From Streptomyces uncialis (GTDB lineage Bacteria > Actinomycetota > Actinomycetes > Streptomycetales > Streptomycetaceae), in contig NZ_LFBV01000003.1 of assembly GCF_001905345.1 (NCBI RefSeq), forward strand, positions 290,234 to 354,233: DNA of 64,000 nucleotides. The letters are read 5' to 3'. The position numbers and the translations under genes are program-made. This document shows positions 24,215 to 32,552 of this stretch, one piece after another (positions within the stretch are counted from its first letter, which is position 1; every line of letters begins with the position of its first letter). Below the pieces are notes generated by a model. It searched no databases. It worked only from the letters and a program-made list of their open reading frames with translations, and was not told the origin of the DNA.

Positions 24215-24955
24215 ATGAACGAACTCGGCCTCGTCATGGGGCAGGACGCCTACGCACACGCCATCGCCGAGCAGGACCGCGAGCTGGAGTTCACCCTGCT
24301 GGACCGGCAGTGGACCCAGCTGGGCGGGGTGCTCGGCGGCGAGTACAACTACGCGACCGGGATGTTCGCGTCCGCGCTGCCGCACGAAGGTGTCACCAGC
24401 ATGCTGGAGATGGGCTGCGGCTGCGGTGTCGCCTCGGTGATCGCCGCGCTCGCCGGGGTCCCGGAGGTGACCGCGCTGGACATCAACGAGGCGGCGGTAC
24501 GCACCACCGAGCTGAACGCCCGGCGGCACGGAGTGCTCGACCGGGTGACCGCGAAGACCAGTGATCTGTTCGCGGCGCTGGAGCCGGACGAGTCCTTCGA
24601 CCTGATCTTCTGGAACTCCCCGTTCATCGAGGCACCGCCCGAGCAGCGCCACGAGTCGGCGCTCGCCTACCACTTCTTCGACCCGGGGTACGCGATGCAC
24701 CGGCGGTTCCTCGCCGGGGCCGCCGAGCGGCTGACGCCGCGAGGGCGGCTGTTCCTCGGGTTCAGCTTCGCGATGGGCAGCGCGGAGCGGCTGCGCGAGG
24801 TGGCCGGCGAGGCGGGGTTCACGGTGGGCGTCCACCGGCAGGAGTCCTTCTCGGTCCCCGCGCAGGAGATGGGCGACTCCCCGGTGTACGCGGCGCACGC
24901 CGACGACACGTCCCAGGTCCATATCGACTTCACCCTTCTGGAGCTGTCCCGATGA
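24215..24955 (+). CDS. SAM-dependent methyltransferase (HemK-like), candidate sugar N-methyltransferase
   Basis: A 246-residue class I methyltransferase: motif I MLEMGCGCGVASV, acidic motif VTALDINE and motif IV FWNSPF, an N-x-P-F/Y type seen in amide- and amino-N-methyltransferases. The gene follows a 152-base gap after the tryptophan dioxygenase with a GGAGG site, and overlaps the 4-aminotransferase gene by 4 bases. Because the anthranilate and pyrroline C-methylations have other candidates, N-methylation of the sugar 4-amino group is the best remaining role. This is inference by elimination. Confidence 0.65.
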   Translation: MNELGLVMGQDAYAHAIAEQDRELEFTLLDRQWTQLGGVLGGEYNYATGMFASALPHEGVTSMLEMGCGCGVASVIAALAGVPEVTALDINEAAVRTTELNARRHGVLDRVTAKTSDLFAALEPDESFDLIFWNSPFIEAPPEQRHESALAYHFFDPGYAMHRRFLAGAAERLTPRGRLFLGFSFAMGSAERLREVAGEAGFTVGVHRQESFSVPAQEMGDSPVYAAHADDTSQVHIDFTLLELSR

Positions 24956-26157
24956 GCCTTGCCCCCGCCCCGCCGAGGGCGGTGCCGTTCCATGTCCCGC
25001 ACACCGCCGAGCGGCAGGACGACTATCTGCGGCAGGTACTGGCGTCCGGGGACCTGGACGGCAACGGCCCCTACAGCGCGCGGGCCACCGAGATACTGGC
25101 CCGGATCACGGGCTCGCCGCATGTGCTGCTGACCCCGTCGTGCACCCACGCCCTGGAGATCGCGGCACTGCTGCTGGAACTTGCCCCGGGCGACGAGGTG
25201 GTGATGCCGTCGTTCACGTTCGCGCCGACGGCCAGCGCGGTGGCGATGCGCGGTGCGGTGCCGGTGTTCGTCGACTGCCATCCGGACACCCTGAACATGG
25301 ACGAGTCGCTGCTGGAGGCGGCGCTCACCGAGCGGACCCGGGCGATCGTGGCGGTGCACTACGCGGGCGTGGCCTGCGAGATGCGGGAGATCCAGCGGAT
25401 CGCCGACGCGTACGGCGTCCCCGTCATCGAGGACAACGCGCACGGTCTCGGCGCCACGTACCAGGGCAGGCCGCTGGGCGGCTTCGGGACGCTGTCGGCG
25501 CAGAGCTTCCACGCCACGAAGAACGTGCACTGCGGGAAGGGGGGCGCGCTGCTGGTGAACGACCCGGAGCTGGTCGAGCGGGCGACGATCATCCGCGACC
25601 GGGGCACCGACCGGCACCAGTACTTCCTGGGGCAGGTCGACAAGTACCGCTGGGTGGACCTGGGTTCGAGCTACATCCTCCCCGAGGTGCTGGCGGCGCT
25701 GCTGGCCGCGCAGCTGGAGGAGTTCGACGCCGTGCAGAAGCGGCGGCACGCGCTGTGGGACACCTACCACTCGGGGCTGGCCGGATGGGCGGCCGACGAG
25801 CGGGTGGCGCTGCCGACGGTGCCCGCCGACCGCGAGCACTCGGCGCATCTGTACCACCTGGTGCTGCCGTCCGAGGAGGACCGTACGGCGCTGCTCCAGC
25901 ATCTGGCGGAGCGGGACGTCCGGGCCAGCGTGCACTTCCTGCCGCTGCACACCTCGCCCGCCGGACTGCGCTACGGGCGCAGCGCGCCGGGCGGCTGCCC
26001 GGTGTCGGAGCGGATCGCCGACCGGCTGGTGCGGCTGCCGCTGCACACCGAGCTGAGCGACGCGCAGGCCGGGCGGGTGGTGGAGGCGCTCGCCTCCTTC
26101 CGTACGGGGACCACTGCTGGCGCGGAGCGCGCCACCGATCGAGAGGACCGGTCATGA
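24952..26157 (+). CDS. dTDP-4-dehydro-6-deoxyhexose 4-aminotransferase (RffA/WecE type, DegT family)
   Basis: A 401-residue PLP-dependent sugar aminotransferase. Lys190 in SFHATKNVHCGKGG is the cofactor Lys, preceded by VIEDNAHGLGATYQG with the Asp for the pyridine nitrogen. The H-A-T-K-N segment and GDLDGNGPYS opening are those of WecE/RffA enzymes that aminate C4 of dTDP-4-keto-6-deoxyhexose. It would install the 4-amino group of a sibirosamine-like sugar. Overlaps both neighbours by ATGA. Confidence 0.88.
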   Translation: MSLAPAPPRAVPFHVPHTAERQDDYLRQVLASGDLDGNGPYSARATEILARITGSPHVLLTPSCTHALEIAALLLELAPGDEVVMPSFTFAPTASAVAMRGAVPVFVDCHPDTLNMDESLLEAALTERTRAIVAVHYAGVACEMREIQRIADAYGVPVIEDNAHGLGATYQGRPLGGFGTLSAQSFHATKNVHCGKGGALLVNDPELVERATIIRDRGTDRHQYFLGQVDKYRWVDLGSSYILPEVLAALLAAQLEEFDAVQKRRHALWDTYHSGLAGWAADERVALPTVPADREHSAHLYHLVLPSEEDRTALLQHLAERDVRASVHFLPLHTSPAGLRYGRSAPGGCPVSERIADRLVRLPLHTELSDAQAGRVVEALASFRTGTTAGAERATDREDRS

Positions 26158-27419
26158 CCAGCGACAACGTCCGTTTCGTCACCGCCTGCCGGGTCTGCGG
26201 CGGCGAGGAGTGGCAGCAGGTGATCTCGTTCGGGGACGTACCGCTCGCCAACGGGTTCCTGGAGGGGGCCGACTCGGCCGCCCAGGAGCAGTCGTACCCG
26301 CTGGAGGTGATCTCCTGCCGGGGGTGCCGGCTGCTGAGCCTGACCGCCGTCGTCGATCCCCGGCTGCTGTACCGCACCTACTCCTACGTCACCTCCGACT
26401 CGGAGACGATGGCCCGCCATATGCGGACGGTGGTCCGGCTCTGCTCGGAGGGCGCGCGGCTGGCCGACGGCGATCTCGTCGTGGAGCTCGGCAGCAACAC
26501 CGGTGACCAGCTCCTGGCGTTCCAGGAGGTGGGCGCGCGGGTGCTCGGCGTCGATCCGGCGCGCAACCTCACGGCGATCGCCGAGGACCGGGGGGTGCCG
26601 ACGGTCCCGGAGTACTTCGGCTCCGTGACGGCGGGAGCGGTGGCCGCCGAGCACGGCAGGGCGAAGCTGATCCTGGGCCGGCATGTCTTCGCGCACATCG
26701 ACGATGTCGCCGATGTGCTGGCGGGGGTACGCGCGCTGCTCGCCGACGACGGGCTGTTCACCATCGAGGTGCCGTACGCGGTGGACCTGGTGGACGGGCT
26801 CGCGTTCGACACCATCTACCACGAGCACCTCTCGTACTTCCTGATCAGCACCCTGGACACACTGTTCGCCCGGCACGGGCTGCGCACGGTGGACGTGGAA
26901 CGGCTGGCGGTGCACGGCGGTTCGGTGCTCGTGTCGGCGGGTCTCGCGGAGGGGACGCGTACGACCGGTGACCGGGTGCGTGAACTGATCGCGCACGAGC
27001 GGTCGGCGGGTCTACTCACCGACGCGGTGTACGAGGACTTCGCCGCCCGGGTGCGGGGGACCTGCGACGGGCTGCGCGAGCTGGTGCGCGGGCTGGTCGC
27101 CGGTGGCAGCCGGGTCGCCGGGTACGGGGCGTCGGCCAAGGGCACCACCTTGCTGAACATGTGCGGGCTGGGCCGCGACGAGCTGGAGTTCTGCACCGAC
27201 ACCACCCCGCAGAAGCAGGGCCGGCTGACCCCGGGCACCCATCTGCCGGTGCTGGCGCCCGAGGACGTGGAGCGGCAGCCGGACTACTACCTGCTGCTGG
27301 CCTGGAACTACGCCGAGGAGATCATGCGCAAGGAATCGGCCTTTCTCGACGCGGGCGGCGGCTTCGTCGTCCCCGTACCCGAACCGACCGTGCGCTCGCG
27401 GGCGGTGAGCGCTTCGTGA
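26154..27419 (+). CDS. Sugar C3-methyltransferase (TylC3/NovU type)
   Basis: A 421-residue three-part enzyme of the family that methylates C3 of dTDP-4-keto sugars: an N-terminal zinc domain with CRVCG and CRGCR cysteine pairs, a SAM-binding core (VVELGSNTGDQL), then the C-terminal domain with the catalytic YHEHLSYF segment and RVAGYGASAKGTTLLN. C3 methylation needs the adjacent 4-ketone, so it should act before the 4-aminotransferase although its gene is downstream. GTGA overlap with the next gene. Confidence 0.9.
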   Translation: MTSDNVRFVTACRVCGGEEWQQVISFGDVPLANGFLEGADSAAQEQSYPLEVISCRGCRLLSLTAVVDPRLLYRTYSYVTSDSETMARHMRTVVRLCSEGARLADGDLVVELGSNTGDQLLAFQEVGARVLGVDPARNLTAIAEDRGVPTVPEYFGSVTAGAVAAEHGRAKLILGRHVFAHIDDVADVLAGVRALLADDGLFTIEVPYAVDLVDGLAFDTIYHEHLSYFLISTLDTLFARHGLRTVDVERLAVHGGSVLVSAGLAEGTRTTGDRVRELIAHERSAGLLTDAVYEDFAARVRGTCDGLRELVRGLVAGGSRVAGYGASAKGTTLLNMCGLGRDELEFCTDTTPQKQGRLTPGTHLPVLAPEDVERQPDYYLLLAWNYAEEIMRKESAFLDAGGGFVVPVPEPTVRSRAVSAS

Positions 27420-28474
27420 GCGGAAACGACGCGCGCTCCGCCGAGGAGCTGGGCCGGCTGGTGCCGGTGCTGTTCGGGTACGCGGCGTTCCAGCAGCTGA
27501 ACGCGGGTTCGCAGCTGGGGCTGTTCGAACTGCTGGACGCGAAGGGGCCGCTGTCCGCCGAGCGGGTGGCGGAGGAACTGGGGATCGCCCGGCGGTCCGC
27601 CGACGTGCTGCTGCTGGGCACCACCGCGCTCGGTCTCACCGAGGCCGTGGACGGGACGTACCGCAACGGGCCGTCGATCGCCGCCGGGTTCCGCGAGGGG
27701 CTGTGGCCGGTGCTGCGGGACATCGTGGAGTTCCAGGACCGGGTGTCGTACCTGCCCGCCGGGGACTACACGGAGTCGCTGCGCACCGGAGAGAACGCCG
27801 GTATCCGGCACTTCCCGGGCACCACCCGCGATCTGTACACCCGGCTGTCGGGGGTGCCGGGGCTGGAGGAGCTGTTCTACCGCTGCATGCACTCCTGGTC
27901 GCGGCTGTCCAATCCGGTGCTGGTCGAGCAGACGGACTTCTCCGCCACCCGCCGGGTCCTGGACGTGGGCGGCGGTGACGCGGTCAACGCGATCGCCCTG
28001 GCCCGCGCGCATCCGTCGCTGCGGGTGACGGTGCTGGACCGGGCGGGCGCGCTGGAGGTCGCCGAGCGCAACATCCGGGAGGCCGGTCTGTCGGACCGCG
28101 TCGAGACGCACGCCGCCGACATCTTCACCGGCGCGTACCCCGGCGGCCACGACTGTGTGCTGTTCGCGCATCAGCTGGTGATCTGGTCGCCGGAGCAGAA
28201 CGTGACGCTGCTGCGGAAGGCGTACGAGGCGGTGGAGCCGGGCGGCCGGGTCCTGGTGTTCAACGCGTTCAGCGACGACGACGGGTCGGGACCGCTGTAC
28301 GCGGCGCTCGACAACGTCTACTTCACGACGCTGCCCTTCCGGCACTCCACCATCTACCGGTGGGCACAGGTCGAGGGCTGGCTGCGCGAGGCGGGCTTCA
28401 CCGAGGTGGGGCGCACCGTATCGGCGGGCTGGACCCCGCACGGTGTGGTCGGCGGCGTGCGGCGGGCGCCGTGA
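27416..28474 (+). CDS. Methyltransferase, probable 3-hydroxykynurenine C4-methyltransferase
   Basis: A 352-residue protein of the O-methyltransferase/acetylserotonin methyltransferase family: N-terminal winged-helix dimerisation domain (residues about 10-95), then a SAM core with VLDVGGGDAVNAIALA, VTVLDR and LVIWSPEQN. The usual catalytic His of plant-type O-methyltransferases is not obvious. Its closest functional analogues in PBD clusters (SibL of sibiromycin and the anthramycin counterpart) C-methylate 3-hydroxykynurenine at C4. GTG start, 4-base overlaps on both sides, inside the kynurenine/sugar operon. Confidence 0.75.
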   Translation: MSGNDARSAEELGRLVPVLFGYAAFQQLNAGSQLGLFELLDAKGPLSAERVAEELGIARRSADVLLLGTTALGLTEAVDGTYRNGPSIAAGFREGLWPVLRDIVEFQDRVSYLPAGDYTESLRTGENAGIRHFPGTTRDLYTRLSGVPGLEELFYRCMHSWSRLSNPVLVEQTDFSATRRVLDVGGGDAVNAIALARAHPSLRVTVLDRAGALEVAERNIREAGLSDRVETHAADIFTGAYPGGHDCVLFAHQLVIWSPEQNVTLLRKAYEAVEPGGRVLVFNAFSDDDGSGPLYAALDNVYFTTLPFRHSTIYRWAQVEGWLREAGFTEVGRTVSAGWTPHGVVGGVRRAP

Positions 28475-29511
28475 GCGACGCCCGCCAGGCGGTCGGCACG
28501 GCACGGAGCCGGATCGACCGGGAGCTGTCGCCTAGCACCCGGGCCAGGGACGCGCCGGGCACGCTCGCCGCGTACCGCACCCGCAGCGCGGCGGCCCGTG
28601 AGTCGCTGGCGTACCGGGCCGACATCGCCTACGGGCCGCATCCGGCGGAGCGGCTGCACCACTTCCCCCCGCGCCGGGCGGGTGCGCCGCTGGTGGTGTT
28701 CGTGCACGGCGGGCACTGGCAGGAGTCGAGCAAGGAGGACGCCTGCTTCGCGGCGCCCGCGCTGGTCGGGGCCGGGGCGGGCTATGTGGCCCTGGGATAC
28801 GGGTTCGCCCCCGAGCGGCCACTGACGGAGCTGAGTGCCTCGGTAGAGCTCGGGCTGGCGTGGGTGCGTGAGCACGCGGTCGAGCTGGGCGGGCGGCCGG
28901 ACGCGGTGTTCGCGGCGGGCAGCTCGGCCGGGGCGCATCTGGTGGCGATGGCGGCGGGCGGTCCGGACGGGCTGCCGCTGGCGGGGCTGTTCCTGCTGAG
29001 CGGTCTGTACGACCTGGAACCGGTGGTCGGGAGCTACGTCAACGACGCGCTGGGACTGACGGCCGGGCAGGCCCGGGAGCAGAGCCCGCTGTTCCGCGCG
29101 CCGCCGCGCGGCGGGCGGGTGCTGCTGGCCCGGGGCGAGCACGAGACGGACGAGTACGCCCGGCAGCAGGACGCGTTCGCGGCGATGCTGCGTGGGGCGG
29201 TCGGCGGGGCGGGTGGTGGGGCCGGTGGCCACGGCGGACGGGAGTCGTCCGGGGTCGGGCCGGGTGGCGCCGGTGGCCGGGAGTCGTCCATGACCGGGCC
29301 CGGTGGTGCCGGTGGCCGTGAGGGCCAGGGCTCGGCCCCAGACGGCTCACCGAACGCCGGTCCGGCCACGGACGGCAGGGCCATGGGCGGCCTGGCCGTC
29401 GACGACCTGGTCGTCAGGGGCCGCGACCACTTCGATCTGCCGTTCGACCTCGGGGACCCCACGACGGTGCTCGGCCGGGCGGTGCTCGACCGTCTCGGGC
29501 TCGCGCACTGA
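28471..29511 (+). CDS. Alpha/beta-hydrolase, probable N-formylkynurenine formamidase, with Gly-rich insertion
   Basis: A 346-residue serine hydrolase: oxyanion motif FVHGGHWQ, nucleophile elbow AAGSSAGAH and catalytic His in VVRGRDHFDL near the C-terminus. Bacterial arylformamidases of this type remove the formyl group from N-formylkynurenine, the step needed between the tryptophan dioxygenase and the hydroxylase. Residues about 244-310, just before the His loop, are a Gly/Ser-rich stretch with three degenerate copies of a 13-residue unit; without it the protein would be of the normal length, about 280. GTG start by overlap with the methyltransferase. Confidence 0.75.
   Translation: MSDARQAVGTARSRIDRELSPSTRARDAPGTLAAYRTRSAAARESLAYRADIAYGPHPAERLHHFPPRRAGAPLVVFVHGGHWQESSKEDACFAAPALVGAGAGYVALGYGFAPERPLTELSASVELGLAWVREHAVELGGRPDAVFAAGSSAGAHLVAMAAGGPDGLPLAGLFLLSGLYDLEPVVGSYVNDALGLTAGQAREQSPLFRAPPRGGRVLLARGEHETDEYARQQDAFAAMLRGAVGGAGGGAGGHGGRESSGVGPGGAGGRESSMTGPGGAGGREGQGSAPDGSPNAGPATDGRAMGGLAVDDLVVRGRDHFDLPFDLGDPTTVLGRAVLDRLGLAH
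29200..29340. repeat. 39-bp in-frame repeat in the formamidase gene
   Basis: Three degenerate copies, about 39, 39 and 48 bp, encoding GGAGGRESSMTGP-like units. All changes keep the frame. Confidence 0.75.
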
Positions 29512-29560
29512 GCAGCCGGAGGTGCCAGGAGCCCGATCCACAGCGCAGGGAGGCCGTCGT

Positions 29561-30181
29561 ATGGAAGCACGGGAACTCGCCGTCGAGGGCGCGCTGGAGA
29601 TCGTCCCACCGCTCTTCCCCGACCGGCGGGGCGCGTTCTGCCCGCTGTACGAGGAGGGCGGCTTCGCGGAGCTGCCCGGGGCCCCGCGGTTCCGGGTGGT
29701 GCGCAGCGGGCTGAGTGTGAACCACGCGGGGGTGGTGCGCGGGGTGCACTACTCCCGGGGCCTGTCCGGCACGGCGAAGGTCGTGCTGTGCGCGGCGGGT
29801 GAGGCCCTGGACCTGGTGGTGGACGTACGGGCCGGGTCGCCGACCTTCGGCCGCTGGGAGGCGGTACGGCTGTCGGCGGCCCGGCCGCGCGCCGTGTACT
29901 GCCCGCCGGGTGTCGGTCACGCGTTCGTGTCGCTGACGGAGGGCACCACCGTGGTCTATCTGATGTCCACCCCGTACCGGCCGGGCGACGAGCTGGCCGT
30001 CTCGGTGCTCGATCCCGTGCTGGGACTTCCGGTGCCCCGCCACCCCGAACCGGTGATGTCCGAGCAGGACCGTGCCGCGCCGCCGCTCGCCGAGGCGCTG
30101 GAACGCGGTCTGCTGCCGAGGTACGGAACGTCTACCGGGAACTCTTCGCCGGGTGTCCGGGAGAAGGAGGAGTCGACATGA
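29561..30181 (+). CDS. rmlC: dTDP-4-dehydrorhamnose 3,5-epimerase family protein
   Basis: A 206-residue cupin. VVRGVHYSRGLSG carries the catalytic His, and the paired acid lies in LDLVVDVRAGSPTFG; PPGVGHAFVSL is the conserved second-strand segment. The family inverts C3 and/or C5 of dTDP-4-keto-6-deoxyglucose; members with weaker C3 activity act as 5-epimerases, which is what an L-sugar carrying a C3 methyl would need. GCAGGGAGG precedes the ATG at 29561; the stop overlaps rmlA. Confidence 0.88.
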   Translation: MEARELAVEGALEIVPPLFPDRRGAFCPLYEEGGFAELPGAPRFRVVRSGLSVNHAGVVRGVHYSRGLSGTAKVVLCAAGEALDLVVDVRAGSPTFGRWEAVRLSAARPRAVYCPPGVGHAFVSLTEGTTVVYLMSTPYRPGDELAVSVLDPVLGLPVPRHPEPVMSEQDRAAPPLAEALERGLLPRYGTSTGNSSPGVREKEEST

Positions 30182-31146
30182 AGGGCATCATCATGGCCGG
30201 CGGGTCGGGCAGCCGGCTCAAGCCGCTGACCGGCGTGCTCTCGAAGCAACTGCTGCCGGTCTACAACAAGCCGATGATCTACTATCCGCTGTCGGTGCTG
30301 ATGCTGGCGGGGATACGGGACATCCTCATCATCTCCTCCCCCGCCCATCTGCCCATGTTCCGGGCGCTGTTCGGTGACGGCGGCAGTCTGGGGCTGCGCT
30401 TCACGTACGCGGAGCAGGAACATCCCGGCGGTATCGCCGAGGCGTTCCTGGTGGGGGAGGAGCACATCGGGGACGACTCGGTGTCGCTGGTGCTGGGCGA
30501 CAACCTCTTCCACGGCCCCGGCTTCTCCGCGCTGCTGCGTGACCGGGCGCGGAACCTGGACGGGTGCACGATCTTCGGCTACCCGGTGCGTGACCCGCGG
30601 CGTTACGGCGTCGCCGAGGTCGCCGAGGACGGGCGGCGGCTGCTGAGCATCGAGGAGAAGCCCGAACGGCCACGTTCCGAGCTCGCCGTCACCGGGCTGT
30701 ACATGTACGACAACGACGTCGTGGAGATCGCCAGGGGGCTGACCCCGTCGGCGCGCGGCGAGCTGGAGATCACCGACATCAACCAGGTGTACCTGGAGCG
30801 GGGCCGTGCCGAACTGGTGCGTCTGGGAAGGGGGTTCGTATGGCTGGACACCGGCACGCACGACGCGCTGCTGGAGGCCGGGCAGTACATCCAGATCCTG
30901 GAGAAGCGCCAGAGCGTACGGATCGCGTGTCTGGAGGAGATCGCGTACCGGATGGGCTTCGTCGGCGCCGATCAGTTGCGGCGGCTGAGCCATGACCACA
31001 CGGACACCGACTACGGCATCTATCTGACCGAGCTGGCCGAGGCGGCGGTCGGTGAACGGGTGCCCGACTCGCTGCCGCCCGAGTTCACCGCCGATCCGGC
31101 GGGACTGCCCTACGCGCCGCCCCGTGCCGGGGCGGCAAGGAGCTGA
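30178..31146 (+). CDS. rmlA: Glucose-1-phosphate thymidylyltransferase
   Basis: A 322-residue nucleotidyltransferase. The N-terminal MKGIIMAGGSGSRLKPLT loop binds dTTP; VLGDNLFHG, EEKPERPRSELAVTGLYMYDN and VWLDTGTHDALLEA are landmarks of RmlA. It makes dTDP-glucose, the start of the sugar branch. It is about 30 residues longer than RmlA of primary metabolism, with a proline/alanine-rich C-terminus. An excellent GAAGGAGGAG site precedes ATG 30178. Overlaps neighbours at both ends. Confidence 0.94.
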   Translation: MKGIIMAGGSGSRLKPLTGVLSKQLLPVYNKPMIYYPLSVLMLAGIRDILIISSPAHLPMFRALFGDGGSLGLRFTYAEQEHPGGIAEAFLVGEEHIGDDSVSLVLGDNLFHGPGFSALLRDRARNLDGCTIFGYPVRDPRRYGVAEVAEDGRRLLSIEEKPERPRSELAVTGLYMYDNDVVEIARGLTPSARGELEITDINQVYLERGRAELVRLGRGFVWLDTGTHDALLEAGQYIQILEKRQSVRIACLEEIAYRMGFVGADQLRRLSHDHTDTDYGIYLTELAEAAVGERVPDSLPPEFTADPAGLPYAPPRAGAARS

Positions 31147-32345
31147 TGATGCGATACCTGTTCACATCGATGCCGGTCTCCTCGCACCTGATGCCGCTGG
31201 TGCCGCTGGCGCACGCGGCGCTCGCGGCGGGCCACGAGGTACTGGTCGCCACCGGCGGCCCGGCGGCGCGCACCGCGCGGGCGGCCGGGCTGGTCACCGT
31301 CGAGGCGGGCGAGAGGCTGCGGGCGCGGGAGCCGTACGAGGACCTGTTGCGCATGCTGGAGCGGGGCGAGGCCGGGACGGCCGCGGACGACGCGACCGCG
31401 TTCGCCGTGCACGGGCGGGCGTTCGGCGAGGTGGGGGCCCGGATGCTGGACGATCTGATCGGCATCGCGCGGACCTGGGGCGCGGACGCGGTGGTGTACC
31501 CGGGCATCCACTCCGCCGCGCTGATCGCCGCCCGCGCGGTGGGTGTCCCGGCGGTGCTGCACGGGTACGGCACCCCGCTGCCGACGTTCGGACCCGCCCT
31601 GGAGCATCTGGCCCCGCACGCGGCACGGGCCGGGGTGGAGAAGGTGTGGGAGGCGGAGATCGAGATCGACGTACTGCCGCCCTCGCTGTCCAACTTCACC
31701 GAGGTACCCACCGACATCGGACGCCCCGAGCATGTGCTGCGGATGCGCTACGGATGCTTCAACAACGGCGGTGACCTGCCCCGCTGGGCGCTGGAGCGGG
31801 GTGACCGGCCGCGGGTCACCGCCACCTGCGGGTCGGCCGCGACGATGACCCGGGAGGGTGCGCTGTACCGCGACATCGTGCTGGCCACCGAGGAGCTGGG
31901 CGCGGAACTGGTGCTGCTCACGGCGGACGCCGAGCTGCCGAAGCTGCCGAAGTCGCTGCCGCCGCATGTGCGGCCGGAGCGGTGGGTGCCGCTGCGGGAG
32001 CTGCTGGACAGCTGCGCGGCGGTGGTGCACCACGGCGGCTCGGGAACGATGCTGAGTTCGTTCGCGGCCGGGCTGGCCCAGGTGTCGCTGCCGATGCCGG
32101 GCACGGTCAACGTCAGCAACGCCCGGACGGTGACCGAGCGGGGCGCGGGCCCCACCCTCGACATCGACACGCTCGGCCCGGAGGCGGTGACGGCCGCGCT
32201 GGAAGCCGTACTGCGCGACCCGGCCCACGGCCGGGCGGCGCGGGAGGTCGCCGAGGAGATGGCGGCGATGCCGTCGGCCGCCGTGGTGATCGACCGGATC
32301 GGTGAGCTGCTGCCCCCGGCACGGGGCGCGGCGGCACGGGGCTGA
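31146..32345 (+). CDS. Glycosyltransferase, GT1 family (macrolide/aminosugar type)
   Basis: A 399-residue GT-B enzyme. The N-terminal domain opens with SMPVSSHLMPLVPLAHAALAAGHEV (acceptor side); the C-terminal domain carries the nucleotide-sugar signature VPLRELLDSCAAVVHHGGSGTM. Such enzymes move dTDP-deoxysugars onto antibiotic aglycones. Here the acceptor would be the phenol oxygen of the anthranilate ring created by the second FAD hydroxylase. TGATG overlap with rmlA; last gene before a small hairpin. Confidence 0.9.
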   Translation: MMRYLFTSMPVSSHLMPLVPLAHAALAAGHEVLVATGGPAARTARAAGLVTVEAGERLRAREPYEDLLRMLERGEAGTAADDATAFAVHGRAFGEVGARMLDDLIGIARTWGADAVVYPGIHSAALIAARAVGVPAVLHGYGTPLPTFGPALEHLAPHAARAGVEKVWEAEIEIDVLPPSLSNFTEVPTDIGRPEHVLRMRYGCFNNGGDLPRWALERGDRPRVTATCGSAATMTREGALYRDIVLATEELGAELVLLTADAELPKLPKSLPPHVRPERWVPLRELLDSCAAVVHHGGSGTMLSSFAAGLAQVSLPMPGTVNVSNARTVTERGAGPTLDIDTLGPEAVTAALEAVLRDPAHGRAAREVAEEMAAMPSAAVVIDRIGELLPPARGAAARG

Positions 32346-32373
32346 GGCACCCGTACAGGCCCGGTCGGGTGCC
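32346..32373 (+). terminator. Small hairpin after the glycosyltransferase gene
   Basis: Perfect 8-bp stem GGCACCCG/CGGGTGCC with a 12-base loop, starting right after the stop codon. Possible partial terminator within a long operon. Confidence 0.35.
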
Positions 32374-32409
32374 GGTACGGACGGCCCTGGGCGAGCGGTC
32401 CCGGGCTAA

Positions 32410-32437
32410 GGGTCCTGGACGAAGGGTCCTGGACGAA
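32410..32437. repeat. Perfect 14-bp tandem duplication
   Basis: GGGTCCTGGACGAA occurs twice without spacing in the 207-base gap upstream of the FAD hydroxylase gene; CACCGCACCGC-like low complexity follows up to 32540. Confidence 0.8.
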
Positions 32438-32552
32438 CGGTTCGGCACCGACCCGACGCCGACCGCACCGGGTCCACCGCACCGCGCCGCCCTTCACCGC
32501 ACCGCGCGACACCGCACTCCATGCACGCACCGCACCGCACCGAGGAGACACC

